Assembly: GCA_009843525.1 (NCBI GenBank)
Contig: VYDH01000015.1
Coordinates: 1-64,000, forward strand
Direction: 5' to 3'
DNA: 64,000 nucleotides
Source of the DNA: Acidimicrobiales bacterium
GTDB taxonomy: Bacteria > Actinomycetota > Acidimicrobiia > Acidimicrobiales > Poriferisodalaceae
Shown here: positions 11,973 to 21,197 of the stretch, piece after piece
Layout: each line of letters begins with the position of its first letter
Numbering within the stretch: the first letter of the stretch is position 1
Program-made: the position numbers and the translations under genes
Notes under the pieces: model-generated
The model's input: the letters and a program-made list of their open reading frames with translations, nothing else
What the model was told of the DNA's origin: nothing
The model's database searches: none

Positions 11973-14066
11973 ATGAGCGGTGACGGGGCCGACCCAGGTG
12001 ACATCGGCGGCGGGCATGCCGCGGTCACGGTGGTGCTGCCCGACGGGCAGTCGCGTGAGCTGGCTGCGAGCGCGACCGGCGCCGATCTTGCTGCGTTGCT
12101 GGGGCGGTCGGCGGCCAAGGACGCGCTGATCGCCGTTGCCGACGGCGAGCAGCTCGACCTGAACCGGCCCCTGCCCGACGGCGCTTCGGTGTCGCTGGTG
12201 TTCCCGTCGTCGGACGAGGGGCTCGAGGTGCTGCGCCACTCCACCGCCCACGTGCTGGCCCAGGCGGTACTGCGGCTGTACCCGGGTGCCACGTTCTCGA
12301 TCGGGCCGCCGATCACCGACGGCTTCTACTACGACTTCGACCTGGGCCTCGACGACAGCGGGCGGGCGCGCACGTTCTCCGATGAGGATCTCGAGGCGAT
12401 CGAGGCCGAGATGCGGGCCATCGTGGCGGCTCGCCAGCCGTTCATCCGCGCCGAGGTGGACCGGGCGGCGGCGGACGAGCTGTTCGCCGATCATCCCTAC
12501 AAGATCGAGATCCTCGACGGCGAGGCCGACGACCCTGCGTCGGGCCCCGAAGGCGGGGTGATCACCACCTACCGCAACACCGACGAGTTCGTGGACCTGT
12601 GCCGCGGCCCGCACGTGCCCGACACCGGGCGGCTGAGTCACTTCAAGCTGATGCGGGTGGCGGGCGCGTACTGGCGGGGCGACGAGAACCGCCAGATGCT
12701 CCAGCGCATCTACGGCACCGCGTGGGGCTCGAAGGCCGAACTGGCTGCGCACTTGGAGCGGCTGGAGGAGGCCGCCAAGCGCGACCACCGCCGGCTCGTG
12801 ACCGAGCTGGATTTGCTGAGCTTCCCTGCCGAGCTGGGCGGCGGGTTGGCCGTATGGCACCCCAAGGGTGCGGTGATCCGCAGGATCATGGAGGACTACA
12901 GCCGCGACCGCCACGAGACGGGCGGTTATGAGTTCGTCTACACGCCGCACCTGGCCAACGCCCAGCTCTTCGAGACCTCAGGGCACTTGGATTTCTACGC
13001 CGAGGGCATGTACCCGCCGATGGAGATGGACAACGGCGTCTATTACCCCAAGCCGATGAACTGCCCCATGCACTGCCTGATCTTCAATCAGCGCCAGCGC
13101 TCGTACCGGGAGCTGCCGCTGCGGCTGTTCGAGCTGGGCACCGTGTACCGCTACGAGCGCTCGGGCACCTTGCACGGGCTGATGCGGATCCGGGGGTTCA
13201 CCCAGGACGACAGCCACCTGTACGTGGCGCCCGAGCAGCTGGGCGACGAGATCGAGCGCCTGCTGGACTTCGTGCTGTCGGTGCTCGAGGCGTTCGGCTT
13301 CGAGGACTTCGAGTTCAAGCTGTCCACCCAGGATCCCGAGAAGTACGTGGGCGACGACGAGGGCTGGCAGCGGGCGACTGCGGCGTTGCGGGCCGCCTTG
13401 GATCGGCGTGACCACGACTACGCCGAGGCCGCAGGCGAGGCGGCCTTCTACGGACCGAAGATCGACATCGATGTGCTGGATGCGATCGGGCGCTCGTGGC
13501 AGCTGTCCACCATCCAGGTCGACTTCAACCTGCCCGAGCGGTTCAACCTGCGCTACACCGGCGCCGACGGCGAGGTGCACCGGCCGATCATGATCCACCG
13601 GGCGCTGTTCGGATCGATCGAGCGGTTCTTCGGGGTACTGGTGGAGCACTATGCGGGCGCGTTCCCGCCGTGGCTGGCGCCGACCCAGGCGGTGGTGCTG
13701 GGCGTGCGGGCCGACCACGACTCGTTCGCCGAGTCGGTGGTGACCCAGCTCGGCGAGGCGGGCTTCCGGGCCGAGACCGTGCCGGCAGATGATCCTCTGG
13801 GCGCTCGGATCAGGCGGGCCAAGCTGGAGAAAGTGCCCTACGTGCTGGTGGTGGGCGACGACGACGTGGCGGCGGGCACCGTGGGCGTGAATCCCCGCGG
13901 CCAGCCGGTACGGCGTGACGTGCCGCTCGAAGAGTTCATAGAGCAGTTGACCGACGAGGTCGAACACAAGGCCATCGACGTCGGCAGCGCGGATGCAGCG
14001 AGCAGCGATGCTGACGGCGCAGGCCTGAAGGCGAGCGGCCCGCAGGCCGGCACGGCCGGCGGCTGA
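11973..14066 (+). CDS. thrS: Threonyl-tRNA synthetase
   Basis: 697 aa from ATG 11973. An N-terminal TGS domain (residues about 15-75) is followed by the editing domain with H-S-T-A-H. The class II catalytic core has M-N-C-P-M-H-C (zinc Cys), R-Y-E-R-S-G-T-L-H-G-L (motif 2) and H-R-A-L-F-G-S-I-E-R-F (motif 3), and then the anticodon-binding domain. It charges tRNA-Thr. About 35 residues at the C-terminus (Ala/Ser/Asp/Gly-rich) extend beyond the usual end. No T-box-like leader was seen in the 107 bp upstream. Confidence 0.97.
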   Translation: MSGDGADPGDIGGGHAAVTVVLPDGQSRELAASATGADLAALLGRSAAKDALIAVADGEQLDLNRPLPDGASVSLVFPSSDEGLEVLRHSTAHVLAQAVLRLYPGATFSIGPPITDGFYYDFDLGLDDSGRARTFSDEDLEAIEAEMRAIVAARQPFIRAEVDRAAADELFADHPYKIEILDGEADDPASGPEGGVITTYRNTDEFVDLCRGPHVPDTGRLSHFKLMRVAGAYWRGDENRQMLQRIYGTAWGSKAELAAHLERLEEAAKRDHRRLVTELDLLSFPAELGGGLAVWHPKGAVIRRIMEDYSRDRHETGGYEFVYTPHLANAQLFETSGHLDFYAEGMYPPMEMDNGVYYPKPMNCPMHCLIFNQRQRSYRELPLRLFELGTVYRYERSGTLHGLMRIRGFTQDDSHLYVAPEQLGDEIERLLDFVLSVLEAFGFEDFEFKLSTQDPEKYVGDDEGWQRATAALRAALDRRDHDYAEAAGEAAFYGPKIDIDVLDAIGRSWQLSTIQVDFNLPERFNLRYTGADGEVHRPIMIHRALFGSIERFFGVLVEHYAGAFPPWLAPTQAVVLGVRADHDSFAESVVTQLGEAGFRAETVPADDPLGARIRRAKLEKVPYVLVVGDDDVAAGTVGVNPRGQPVRRDVPLEEFIEQLTDEVEHKAIDVGSADAASSDADGAGLKASGPQAGTAGG

Positions 14067-14095
14067 GGCCCGACTGCTGAGTCTGGGGATTGGGC

Positions 14096-15271
14096 GTGCA
14101 GGCACTGGTTTTCGAGCGCAAGGAGCTGCGGTTTGCCGCAGCAATGGCCGCGGGGAAGCTGAAGCCGGGCTCGGGAGCGGGCGTGGGCCCGTTGCGTTTG
14201 ACCGAGATGGACCCGCCGGAACTGCCCGGCGACGGGTGGCAGTACGTACGGCCGGCGCTGTCGGGCATCTGCGGTTCCGACTTGGCGACGGTGGATGGGA
14301 AGGTGTCGCGCTACTTCGAGCCGCTGGTGTCATTCCCGTTCGTACCGGGCCACGAGGTGGTGGGTCACACCGACGACGGCACCCGGGTGGTGCTCGAGCC
14401 GGTGCTGGGCCACGAGGCGCACGGCTTCGCCCCGCCGTGGCCCGACGCCGCTCCTGCCGACGGCGACGATTACGGCCACCTGATCGGCGGCGAGATCGAG
14501 GCCGGTCTGCAGACTGGGTCGTGCGCCTCGACCGGCGGAGGCTGGTCGGAGATGTTCGCCGCGCACGATTCCCAGCTGCATTCGCTGGGATCGCTGGGCC
14601 CCGAGGACCTGTCCGACCATGCCGCGGTGATGATCGAGCCGACCGCGGCGGGCGTGCATGCTGCGCTGCGGTCTGGCGTGACCGAGGGCGGTACGGCAGC
14701 GGTGATCGGCGCCGGCACGATGGGCTTGGTGGCGGTGGCTGCGCTGCGCCAGTGCACCGGTGTCGCGGCGATCGTGGTGGGCGCCCGCTACAGCCACCAG
14801 CGCCGCCTGGCCCGTGAGCTTGGTGCCGACTTGGCGGTGTCGCCCGACGAGCTGGGCCGGGCCGTGCGCCGGGCCGCCGGCACCCGCGTGATCGGCGAGA
14901 CGCTGGGGTCGGGCACCCACGTCACGATCGACGCCGTGGCCTCGTCAGAGTCGCTGACCGACGCCATCGCTCTCACCCGCCCCCGCGGCCGCGTGGTGGT
15001 GCTGGGCATGCCCGCCAACGTCGAGCTCAACCTGTCGGCCCTGTGGCACCGCGAGACCGAGCTGGTTGGTGCGTATTGCTACGGCACCGAGCCGAGGCTG
15101 GACGGGGGCCACACCTTCGAAGCCGCGATCAAGCTGGTGCGCGACTGCAACCTGGAACGCCTGGTGTCCGAGCTCTACCCGCTGGAGGACTACCGCAACG
15201 CCCTCGAGCACGCCGCCAACGCCGGCTCCCGAGGCTCCACCAAGATCGCCTTCGACCTCCGCCACGACTGA
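14096..15271 (+). CDS. Zinc-type medium-chain dehydrogenase (alcohol/threonine dehydrogenase-like)
   Basis: 391 aa from GTG 14096; a TTG at 14090 is an alternative start. The catalytic zinc ligands are visible in G-I-C-G-S-D-L and P-G-H-E-V-V-G-H. The Rossmann fold follows at G-A-G-T-M-G-L-V-A. The four-Cys structural zinc loop usual in this family is not present in the expected place; that stretch (V-L-G-H-E-A-H-G-F-A-P-P-W-P-D) carries a single Cys much later (G-S-C-A-S). It probably oxidises an alcohol with NAD(P). The start is 29 bp after thrS on the same strand, so it may share that transcript. Confidence 0.85.
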   Translation: MQALVFERKELRFAAAMAAGKLKPGSGAGVGPLRLTEMDPPELPGDGWQYVRPALSGICGSDLATVDGKVSRYFEPLVSFPFVPGHEVVGHTDDGTRVVLEPVLGHEAHGFAPPWPDAAPADGDDYGHLIGGEIEAGLQTGSCASTGGGWSEMFAAHDSQLHSLGSLGPEDLSDHAAVMIEPTAAGVHAALRSGVTEGGTAAVIGAGTMGLVAVAALRQCTGVAAIVVGARYSHQRRLARELGADLAVSPDELGRAVRRAAGTRVIGETLGSGTHVTIDAVASSESLTDAIALTRPRGRVVVLGMPANVELNLSALWHRETELVGAYCYGTEPRLDGGHTFEAAIKLVRDCNLERLVSELYPLEDYRNALEHAANAGSRGSTKIAFDLRHD

Positions 15272-15357
15272 GCGCTGCCGGGCAATCAAGCTGGGGAATT
15301 GTTGGGGTTCGCGCGGCCCAGGTCAAGGAAATGGGCAGTGGAATCTCTCAGGGTGTC

Positions 15358-15457
15358 CATCGGGAACCCTCAGCCCGATGACGTTCCCCTGACATAGGCG
15401 CGCAGTTACGGTTCGGCGCTCAGCCTCCGATCACAGCATGGGGAAGTTGTATCCCCA
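15358..15457 (+). promoter_or_regulatory. Leader of the haem peroxidase gene with competing hairpins
   Basis: CATCGGG (15358-15364) can pair with CCCGATG (15374-15380). Alternatively GGGAAC (15362-15367) can pair with GTTCCC (15383-15388). These two stems exclude each other. A third stem, TGGGG/CCCCA, lies at 15439-15457. The 269-bp gap 15272-15540 otherwise shows no gene. It could be a terminator for the dehydrogenase gene, a regulated leader, or chance in GC-rich DNA. Confidence 0.3.
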
Positions 15458-15540
15458 AGCAGTGGCCGGGGGCCGATTGCGTTACATCCCCCATCAGAGG
15501 CAGCGGCCCGGCCGCTCCGTCTCAAGGAGCGCGTCCCCCC

Positions 15541-17688
15541 GTGCGAAATCCACCCCGTTTCCCCCGACGTGTCGCGCTCGCAGTCACGCTGGCCGCCGCA
15601 TTCACGCTGGCGGTGCCACCCCAGCAGGGCCTGGCACTGAGCGTCGACACCTCCGCCGGCACGGTTGCCGGCTGGGTCCCTGTCGGGGGCAGCACGGCGT
15701 GGGAGGCAGACCTGACGGTCGGAGGCAACGCAGGCCGACTGGGGTTCAGCTCATCGCTGGGCGGCGACCTCAGCGATGCCAGCTTCAGCCGGAACGAGGC
15801 CGACCATGTGGTGACGGAACTCATCTTCACCCCGACGCCGTCCGCTGGCGACACCGGCGCGGTGAGCTTGCTCGTCGACCCAGAGTTGTCCGATGAGGCC
15901 AGTGCGCTGCGGCTGCGACTCGGCTCGCTCGGACTGAACTTCGCCGACGCAACGATCGATGCCGGCACCTACACCTGGGACGGAGTCGAGATCGACTGGG
16001 CGAGTGGGGACACGGTCGCCGTCAGCTTGGAGGAGTTTCCGCAGCACTTCACGCCCCGGGCGTTCGACGGCCGCCGCAACAACACGGACAACCCGGCCTG
16101 GGGGTCGGCGGGCATCTCTCTGCTGAAGAAGGCCGCTGACGCCTACGCGGACGGCGTGTCATCGCCGACCGAAGGACGGCCGAACGCCCGCACCATCAGC
16201 AACCTCGTGTTCGCCCAGGAGGAGTCGGTGACGCACGCGTTGCGGGGCAGCGACCTGGTGTGGCAGTGGGGCCAGTTCATCGATCACGACATCACGCTCA
16301 GCCCCGACAACCTCGACGAAGCGTTCTCGATTGCCGTGCCGAGCGGCGACTCGGTGTTCGACCCGGACGGCACTGGCGAGATGACAATCGAGCTCCACCG
16401 CTCTGCCTCCGATGCCAGCACGGGCACCGGCAGCGACAATCCGCGCCGGCAGGTCAACGCGCTCACTGCGTTCGTCGACGGCTCACAGGTGTACGGCTCG
16501 GATCGTGCCCGAGCCCGCGCGCTGCGCACCGGTGACGGCACCGGAAAGCTCAACACTTCAGGCGACGGCAAGTTCCTGCCGTACAACACAGGCGGGCTCG
16601 ACAACGAGGGCGGCGCGCACCGCACCAATCTGTTCCTCGCAGGTGATCTGCGGGTCAATGAGCAGATCGGCCTCATCGCGATGCACACGCTGTTCGTGCG
16701 CGAGCACAACCGCCTGGCCGACCTCATCGCCGCCCAGAATCCCGACCTCAGCGGCGACGAGATCTACGAGCTGGCCCGCAAGATCGTCGGCGCCCATATC
16801 CAGAACATCACCTACAGCGAGTTCCTGCCCTTGCTGCTGGGCCCCGAAGCACTCGGCACCTACGACGGCTACGACTCCGACGTCGATGCGACCATTGCCA
16901 GCGAGTTCTCAGCAGCCTCCTATCGGGTCGGCCACACGCTGCTGTCGTCGAACCTCCACCTGCTCGACGACGACGGCGAGTCGTCCCATGTCGGGCTGCG
17001 GGAGGCCTTCTTCCGCCCGGCCTTCTATGACGACCACGACATCGCCGAGGTGCTGCGCGGCTTCGCTGCTCAGCAGGCCCAGAACGTTGACGCGCTGGTC
17101 ATCGACGACGTCCGGAACTTCCTCATGCGAGGACCGGGAGGGCCGGCGTTCGACCTGGTTGCCCTGAACATCCAGCGGGGCCGCGACCACGGCCTCAGCG
17201 ACTTCAACACCGTGCGTGAGGCCTACGGCCTGGACCCGGTGGCCAGCTTCGCGGACATCAGTTCGGACGCCGGGGTTCAACAGGCCCTCACCGACGCCTA
17301 CGACAACATCGACGATCTGGATCTGTGGCCGGCCGCGCTGGCAGAAGACCACGCCGACGGTGCGTCCGTCGGCACGACGCTCCAGACCGTCATCGGCGAG
17401 CAGTTCCGGCGCCTGCGGGACGGCGACCGCTTCTGGTTCGAGAACGATCCCTTCTTCGTGGCCAACACCGATTTGCTCGACGATGTTCGCAACACCACGC
17501 TGGCCGACATCATCCGGCGCAACACCTCCGTCGGGAGCGAGCTGAGCGACAACGCGTTCGTCGTCCCGGACGGCAGCGAGGCCGACGGCGGCTCTGCATC
17601 CGACGGCACCGCGACTGCCGGCAAGCTCGTTGCCCTCCAGCCCGCACCGCAGGCTGTCAAGTACACACCGCCGCTCGTCTTCTACTAG
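15541..17688 (+). CDS. Secreted animal-type haem peroxidase
   Basis: 715 aa from GTG 15541, with AAGGAG at 15524-15529. A Sec signal peptide (R-R-V-A-L-A-V-T-L-A-A-A-F-T-L-A-V) is followed by about 150 residues of unassigned beta-rich sequence. The animal haem peroxidase domain then runs from about residue 175 to 680. The distal His is at 249 (W-G-Q-F-I-D-H-D), the proximal His at 465 (Y-R-V-G-H-T-L-L), and there is a later N-I-Q-R-G-R-D-H-G-L. Such enzymes use H2O2 to oxidise halides or organics. It stands alone between same-strand genes, and its leader contains hairpins. Confidence 0.92.
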   Translation: MRNPPRFPRRVALAVTLAAAFTLAVPPQQGLALSVDTSAGTVAGWVPVGGSTAWEADLTVGGNAGRLGFSSSLGGDLSDASFSRNEADHVVTELIFTPTPSAGDTGAVSLLVDPELSDEASALRLRLGSLGLNFADATIDAGTYTWDGVEIDWASGDTVAVSLEEFPQHFTPRAFDGRRNNTDNPAWGSAGISLLKKAADAYADGVSSPTEGRPNARTISNLVFAQEESVTHALRGSDLVWQWGQFIDHDITLSPDNLDEAFSIAVPSGDSVFDPDGTGEMTIELHRSASDASTGTGSDNPRRQVNALTAFVDGSQVYGSDRARARALRTGDGTGKLNTSGDGKFLPYNTGGLDNEGGAHRTNLFLAGDLRVNEQIGLIAMHTLFVREHNRLADLIAAQNPDLSGDEIYELARKIVGAHIQNITYSEFLPLLLGPEALGTYDGYDSDVDATIASEFSAASYRVGHTLLSSNLHLLDDDGESSHVGLREAFFRPAFYDDHDIAEVLRGFAAQQAQNVDALVIDDVRNFLMRGPGGPAFDLVALNIQRGRDHGLSDFNTVREAYGLDPVASFADISSDAGVQQALTDAYDNIDDLDLWPAALAEDHADGASVGTTLQTVIGEQFRRLRDGDRFWFENDPFFVANTDLLDDVRNTTLADIIRRNTSVGSELSDNAFVVPDGSEADGGSASDGTATAGKLVALQPAPQAVKYTPPLVFY

Positions 17689-17771
17689 GCGACGAGCGGG
17701 CAGGGCGGGCGCGGACCCAGCGTTCACGGCTGAGACAGGGTTCGTTCACCGGTGGATGGCAGGCTGTCGCG

Positions 17772-18446
17772 GTGACGGCGCTGCGTGAGACCACGGCCAG
17801 CCGGCTGACCTCGGAGTTCGTGGGGACAGGCTTCCTGCTGCTGAGCGTGGTGGGCTCGGGGATCATGGCCGAGCGGCTCAGCCCCAACGACGTGGGGCTG
17901 CAGCTGCTGGAGAACTCGATTGCGACGGCAGGGGCGCTGCTGTGCCTCATCCTGCTGTTCGGGTCGACGTCGGGGGCGCACTTCAACCCGGCGGTGACGC
18001 TGTGGGCGCGCCTCGCCGGCGACCTCGACAACCGGATGGCAGGGCTGTACGTGGTGGTGCAGACCGCCGGCGCGATCTTGGGTGTGATCGCCGCCAACGT
18101 GATCTTCGAGCTCGACGCCGTGTTCTGGTCGACCAACGACCGGATCAGCGGGGCTGCGTTCCTGTCGGAGATCATCGCCACCTTCGGGCTGGTGATCGTG
18201 ATCATCGGCGTGGTGCGCTCGGGCAAGGCCCAGTTCGTGGCCTTCGCCGTGGCCGCCTACATCGGCGGTGCCTACTTCTTCACCTCGTCCACCAGCTTCG
18301 CCAACCCGGCGGTGACCATCGGCCGCATGTTCTCCGACACGTTCGCCGGCATCGCCCCGGCCAGCGCACCGCTGTTCATCGTGGCGCAGTTCATCGGGGC
18401 GCTCTGCGCCATCGGCGTAGTACGCATCACGCACCCGCAGCGCTGA
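17772..18446 (+). CDS. MIP/aquaporin-family channel
   Basis: 224 aa from GTG 17772. Six hydrophobic segments carry the two half-helix N-P-A motifs, H-F-N-P-A-V-T (about residue 75) and F-A-N-P-A-V-T (about residue 178), typical of aquaporins and glycerol facilitators. Whether it passes water, glycerol or another solute cannot be read from the sequence. It is convergent with hemB. The reading frame is open far upstream, but that part is Arg-rich out-of-frame sequence of the peroxidase gene. Confidence 0.92.
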   Translation: MTALRETTASRLTSEFVGTGFLLLSVVGSGIMAERLSPNDVGLQLLENSIATAGALLCLILLFGSTSGAHFNPAVTLWARLAGDLDNRMAGLYVVVQTAGAILGVIAANVIFELDAVFWSTNDRISGAAFLSEIIATFGLVIVIIGVVRSGKAQFVAFAVAAYIGGAYFFTSSTSFANPAVTIGRMFSDTFAGIAPASAPLFIVAQFIGALCAIGVVRITHPQR

Positions 18447-18459
18447 GCCGCCATTGCCT

Positions 18460-18486
18460 CCCGCTCGCGATCGCTTCGCTCGCGGG
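18460..18486. terminator. Possible bidirectional terminator between aquaporin gene and hemB
   Basis: CCCGC at 18460-18464 pairs with GCGGG at 18482-18486 around a GCGATCGC core, in the 66-bp gap between convergent genes. There is no T run. Confidence 0.35.
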
Positions 18487-18512
18487 CCGCTCAGGCCCAG
18501 GGCTCAGCCTCG

Positions 18513-19493
18513 CTACTGCAGGGTCTCGGCGAATTCGCGTGCGAGGTAGGTGAGCGTCAGGTCAGCACCGGCCCGCTTGATAGCTGTGAGGTGCTCGACC
18601 GCGGTGGCCGCCCCGTCGATCCAGCCGTTCGCAGCCGCAGCCTTGAGCATCGCGTACTCGCCCGACACGTGGTAGGCGGCCAGCGGCAGGTCGAAGCGGG
18701 CCCGGGCTGCAGCGATCACGTCGAGATACGCCAGCGCCGGCTTCACCATGATGATGTCGGCGCCCTCGGCGATGTCCAGCTCGATCTCGGCCATGGCCTC
18801 GCGGGCGTTGGCGGGATCCTGCTGGTATCCCTTGCGGTTGCCCCCGCCGGCGATCGTCACATCCACGGCGTCGCGGAACGGCCCGTACTCGGCTGAGGCG
18901 TACTTCGCCGAGTAGGCCATGATCGGCAGGTGCTCGTAGCCGTTGCGGTCGAGCACCTGGCGGATCGCCCCCACCTGGCCGTCCATCATCCCCGACGGGC
19001 CCACCATGTCGGCACCGGCCTCGGCCTGGGCCAGCGCCACCCGCTGGTACAGCTCGAGCGTGGCGTCGTTGTCGACGTGGCCATCGTCGGACACCACGCC
19101 GCAGTGGCCGTGGTCGGTGTACTCGTCGACGCACAAGTCGGCGATGATCGCCAGCTCGGAGCCGTGGTCGTCACGCAGGTTGCGCAGCGCCACCTGCACC
19201 ACGCCGTCGGGGTTCCAGGCCTCTGAGCCCACCGGGTCCTTGCGGGCGGGCAGCCCGAACAGGATCACCCCGCTGATGCCCAGATTGGCCAGCTCGTTGA
19301 CTTCCTTGCGCAGCGATTCTTGGCTGTGCTGCATGATGCCGGGCAGCGAGACGATCGGCTGCGGCTCGGTGACGTCCTCACGCACGAACAGCGGTGCAAT
19401 GAGATCGCTGGGAGTGACGGTTGTCTCCGCAACAAGCCGGCGCAGCGCCGGAGTGCGACGCAACCGACGAAGGCGGCGAGCCGGAAAGGTCAC
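18513..19493 (-). CDS. hemB: Porphobilinogen synthase (delta-aminolevulinic acid dehydratase)
   Basis: 326 aa from GTG 19493. It condenses two 5-aminolevulinate molecules to porphobilinogen in haem/tetrapyrrole synthesis. The two active-site lysines are visible at K197 (Y-S-A-K-Y) and K251 (M-V-K-P-A-L). The metal-site motif reads D-L-C-V-D-E-Y-T-D-H-G-H-C-G, with C121, D123 and C131, which is intermediate between the all-Cys zinc type and the Asp type. Length and order are normal. It stands alone, convergent with the aquaporin gene. Confidence 0.97.
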   Translation of the reverse strand: MTFPARRLRRLRRTPALRRLVAETTVTPSDLIAPLFVREDVTEPQPIVSLPGIMQHSQESLRKEVNELANLGISGVILFGLPARKDPVGSEAWNPDGVVQVALRNLRDDHGSELAIIADLCVDEYTDHGHCGVVSDDGHVDNDATLELYQRVALAQAEAGADMVGPSGMMDGQVGAIRQVLDRNGYEHLPIMAYSAKYASAEYGPFRDAVDVTIAGGGNRKGYQQDPANAREAMAEIELDIAEGADIIMVKPALAYLDVIAAARARFDLPLAAYHVSGEYAMLKAAAANGWIDGAATAVEHLTAIKRAGADLTLTYLAREFAETLQ

Positions 19494-19620
19494 CCCGCCA
19501 TGCTATTGCGCTGCTGCGACGGAGGAACCGACTGAGGGAAGTGCGATTGCCGGCTACTGCGCGACGGAGGGCGAGGGCGGTGGCGTGACATGCCGTGGCG
19601 AGCGGCATAGGTTCGCAGGC

Positions 19621-20127
19621 GTGGAGATCGGGTCTGAGGGCTGGTGCGCGGCGATGTCCGAGGTGCTTGCGGGCCTGGAGCTGCCCGAGGTGCAGGCCAC
19701 CGTGGAGCAGCGGATCGGCGACGGCAACGGCGGGCCGGTGGTGGCCTACCGGCTGGTGATCGACAGCGGTCGGGCCCACCTGGAGCCAGTGCCGCTCGAT
19801 GCTGGGACAGCAGCCAGCGGGAGCAGCGACGGCAGCGGCCGGGACGGCGACGGCAACGGCCGGGACGGCGACGGCGACGGCGACGGCGACGACCCTGGCA
19901 TCAGCGATGGCGATGGCGTCGTGGTGATGAGCCAGTCCCGGGAGACGGCGGAGGCCGTGAGACGGGGCGAGATGGGCGCACTGGCGGCCTTGCAGGCGGG
20001 GCTCATCACCGTGAGCGGCGACGTGCGGGTGCTGATCGCGGCTTCCGAGGCGTTGGCGCTGGTGAACACCGCACTGGGCCAGGCGCTTACGGATGAGGAA
20101 GCGTCTGGCTCCAACGGCGGAGGTTGA
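19621..20127 (+). CDS. SCP2 sterol-transfer-like domain protein
   Basis: 168 aa from GTG 19621. After an N-terminal strand-rich part, the segment V-V-V-M-S-Q-S-R-E-T-A-E-A-V-R-R-G with the following A-L-Q-A-G-L-I-T-V-S-G-D-V resembles the second half of SCP2-like lipid-carrier domains. It is split by a 22-residue Gly/Asp repeat that looks like an insertion into a loop. The stop is 6 bp before the Fpg-like gene, so the two are probably translated from one mRNA. The link between a lipid-carrier fold and DNA repair is not obvious. The family call is tentative. Confidence 0.55.
   Translation: MEIGSEGWCAAMSEVLAGLELPEVQATVEQRIGDGNGGPVVAYRLVIDSGRAHLEPVPLDAGTAASGSSDGSGRDGDGNGRDGDGDGDGDDPGISDGDGVVVMSQSRETAEAVRRGEMGALAALQAGLITVSGDVRVLIAASEALALVNTALGQALTDEEASGSNGGG
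19828..19893 (+). repeat. In-frame GACGGC-type microsatellite
   Basis: About eleven 6-bp units related to GACGGC, with an 18-bp higher-order period, encode a Gly/Asp/Arg/Asn run inside the SCP2-like gene. Copy number is likely to vary between strains because every unit keeps the frame. Confidence 0.75.
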
Positions 20128-20133
20128 CGCCTC

Positions 20134-21063
20134 GTGCCGGAGATTCCTGAGATCCGGGCGCATGCTGAACGACTGGAGACTCTCGCTGCCGGCGAGGTGC
20201 TGAAGCGGGTGGAGCCGCTGTCGTTCACGGCGCTCAAGACCGCCAGCCCGTCACCCGATGACGCCGTCGGCTGGCCGTTGCGCAGCGTGGGCCAGCGGGC
20301 CAAGTTCCTGCTGCTGCGGTTCGCTCCCCCAGCGAGCGACCCCGCGGCCGATGGGCTGACGTTCGTGGTGCACCTCATGCAGGGCGGCCGGCTGCGGGTG
20401 CTGGAACCTGGTGCGAAGCGACCGCGCCGGCCCCGCGACGGGCTGGCCCGCTTCGAGTTCGAGAGTGGGCTGGGCCTGATGCTCACCGAGCCGGGCACGC
20501 AGAAGCGGGCCGGCGTGTGGGTGCTGGCGGGCGACCCGACCGCAGATGGCCTGGTCGCCGGACGGGCACCTGAGAGCGCCGATACAGCATCGATAGCAGC
20601 CGCCAACCCGCTCGCCGGCCTCGGGCCCGAGGCCACCGACATCGACGCTGCAGACATGGCCGAACTCATGGCGGCGCATCCGTCCCGCCTGCACAACTTC
20701 CTGCGCGACCAGCGGGCGATCTCAGGACTCGGGCGGCGGCTGGCCAACGAGATCTGCCACCGCGCCAAGCTGTCGCCGTTCGCACCCACCGGCCGGATGG
20801 ACTCAGACGGCGTCGAAGCAGTTGTGGCTGCGATCGGCGCCGTGGTCGACGAGTCGCTGGCCGCCGAGCGGCAACTCCCCCAGATGAGCCGATCGGCCGA
20901 GCGGCCCTCGGCAGTGCACAGCCGCACCGGCGAGCAGTGCCCGGTCTGCGGCGACGTGGTTCGTGCCGTCGAGTATCGCGACTACTCGGTCAACTACTGC
21001 GCCGGCTGCCAGACCAGCGGGCGGGTGCTGGCCGACAACACCACCAGCAAGTTCCTCCGCTGA
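20134..21063 (+). CDS. Fpg/Nei-family DNA glycosylase
   Basis: 309 aa from GTG 20134, preceded by GGAGG. The N-terminus after Met is P-E-I-P-E, giving the catalytic Pro and Glu of the Fpg/Nei family. The helix-two-turn-helix is seen as D-Q-R-A-I-S-G-L-G-R-R-L-A-N-E-I. The C-terminal zinc finger is C-P-V-C ... C-A-G-C. It removes oxidised bases from DNA and nicks the strand. The usual G-N-I-Y of the H2TH is altered to G-R-R-L, so substrate range may differ. It is coupled to the SCP2-like gene upstream. Confidence 0.88.
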   Translation: MPEIPEIRAHAERLETLAAGEVLKRVEPLSFTALKTASPSPDDAVGWPLRSVGQRAKFLLLRFAPPASDPAADGLTFVVHLMQGGRLRVLEPGAKRPRRPRDGLARFEFESGLGLMLTEPGTQKRAGVWVLAGDPTADGLVAGRAPESADTASIAAANPLAGLGPEATDIDAADMAELMAAHPSRLHNFLRDQRAISGLGRRLANEICHRAKLSPFAPTGRMDSDGVEAVVAAIGAVVDESLAAERQLPQMSRSAERPSAVHSRTGEQCPVCGDVVRAVEYRDYSVNYCAGCQTSGRVLADNTTSKFLR

Positions 21064-21093
21064 GAGCGCAAGCCACTCGGCACAGATGCCAGA

Positions 21094-21173
21094 GCTGCGG
21101 AGGCGGCAGGAGACTCTGCGACGTTGCGACCTGCCGGATCGCTGGTCGCTGAGGGTCCTGCCGCCTCCGCAGC
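21094..21173. other. 18-bp perfect inverted repeat with nested stem
   Basis: GCTGCGGAGGCGGCAGGA at 21094-21111 is the exact reverse complement of 21156-21173. Inside the 44-base loop GCGACC (21126-21131) pairs with GGTCGC (21144-21149). It lies in the 134-bp gap between the Fpg-like gene and the nitroreductase. It may be a terminator, a structured RNA, or a REP-like element. Confidence 0.6.
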
Positions 21174-21197
21174 GGTCGCGGGTTACGCTCCTGCGCC

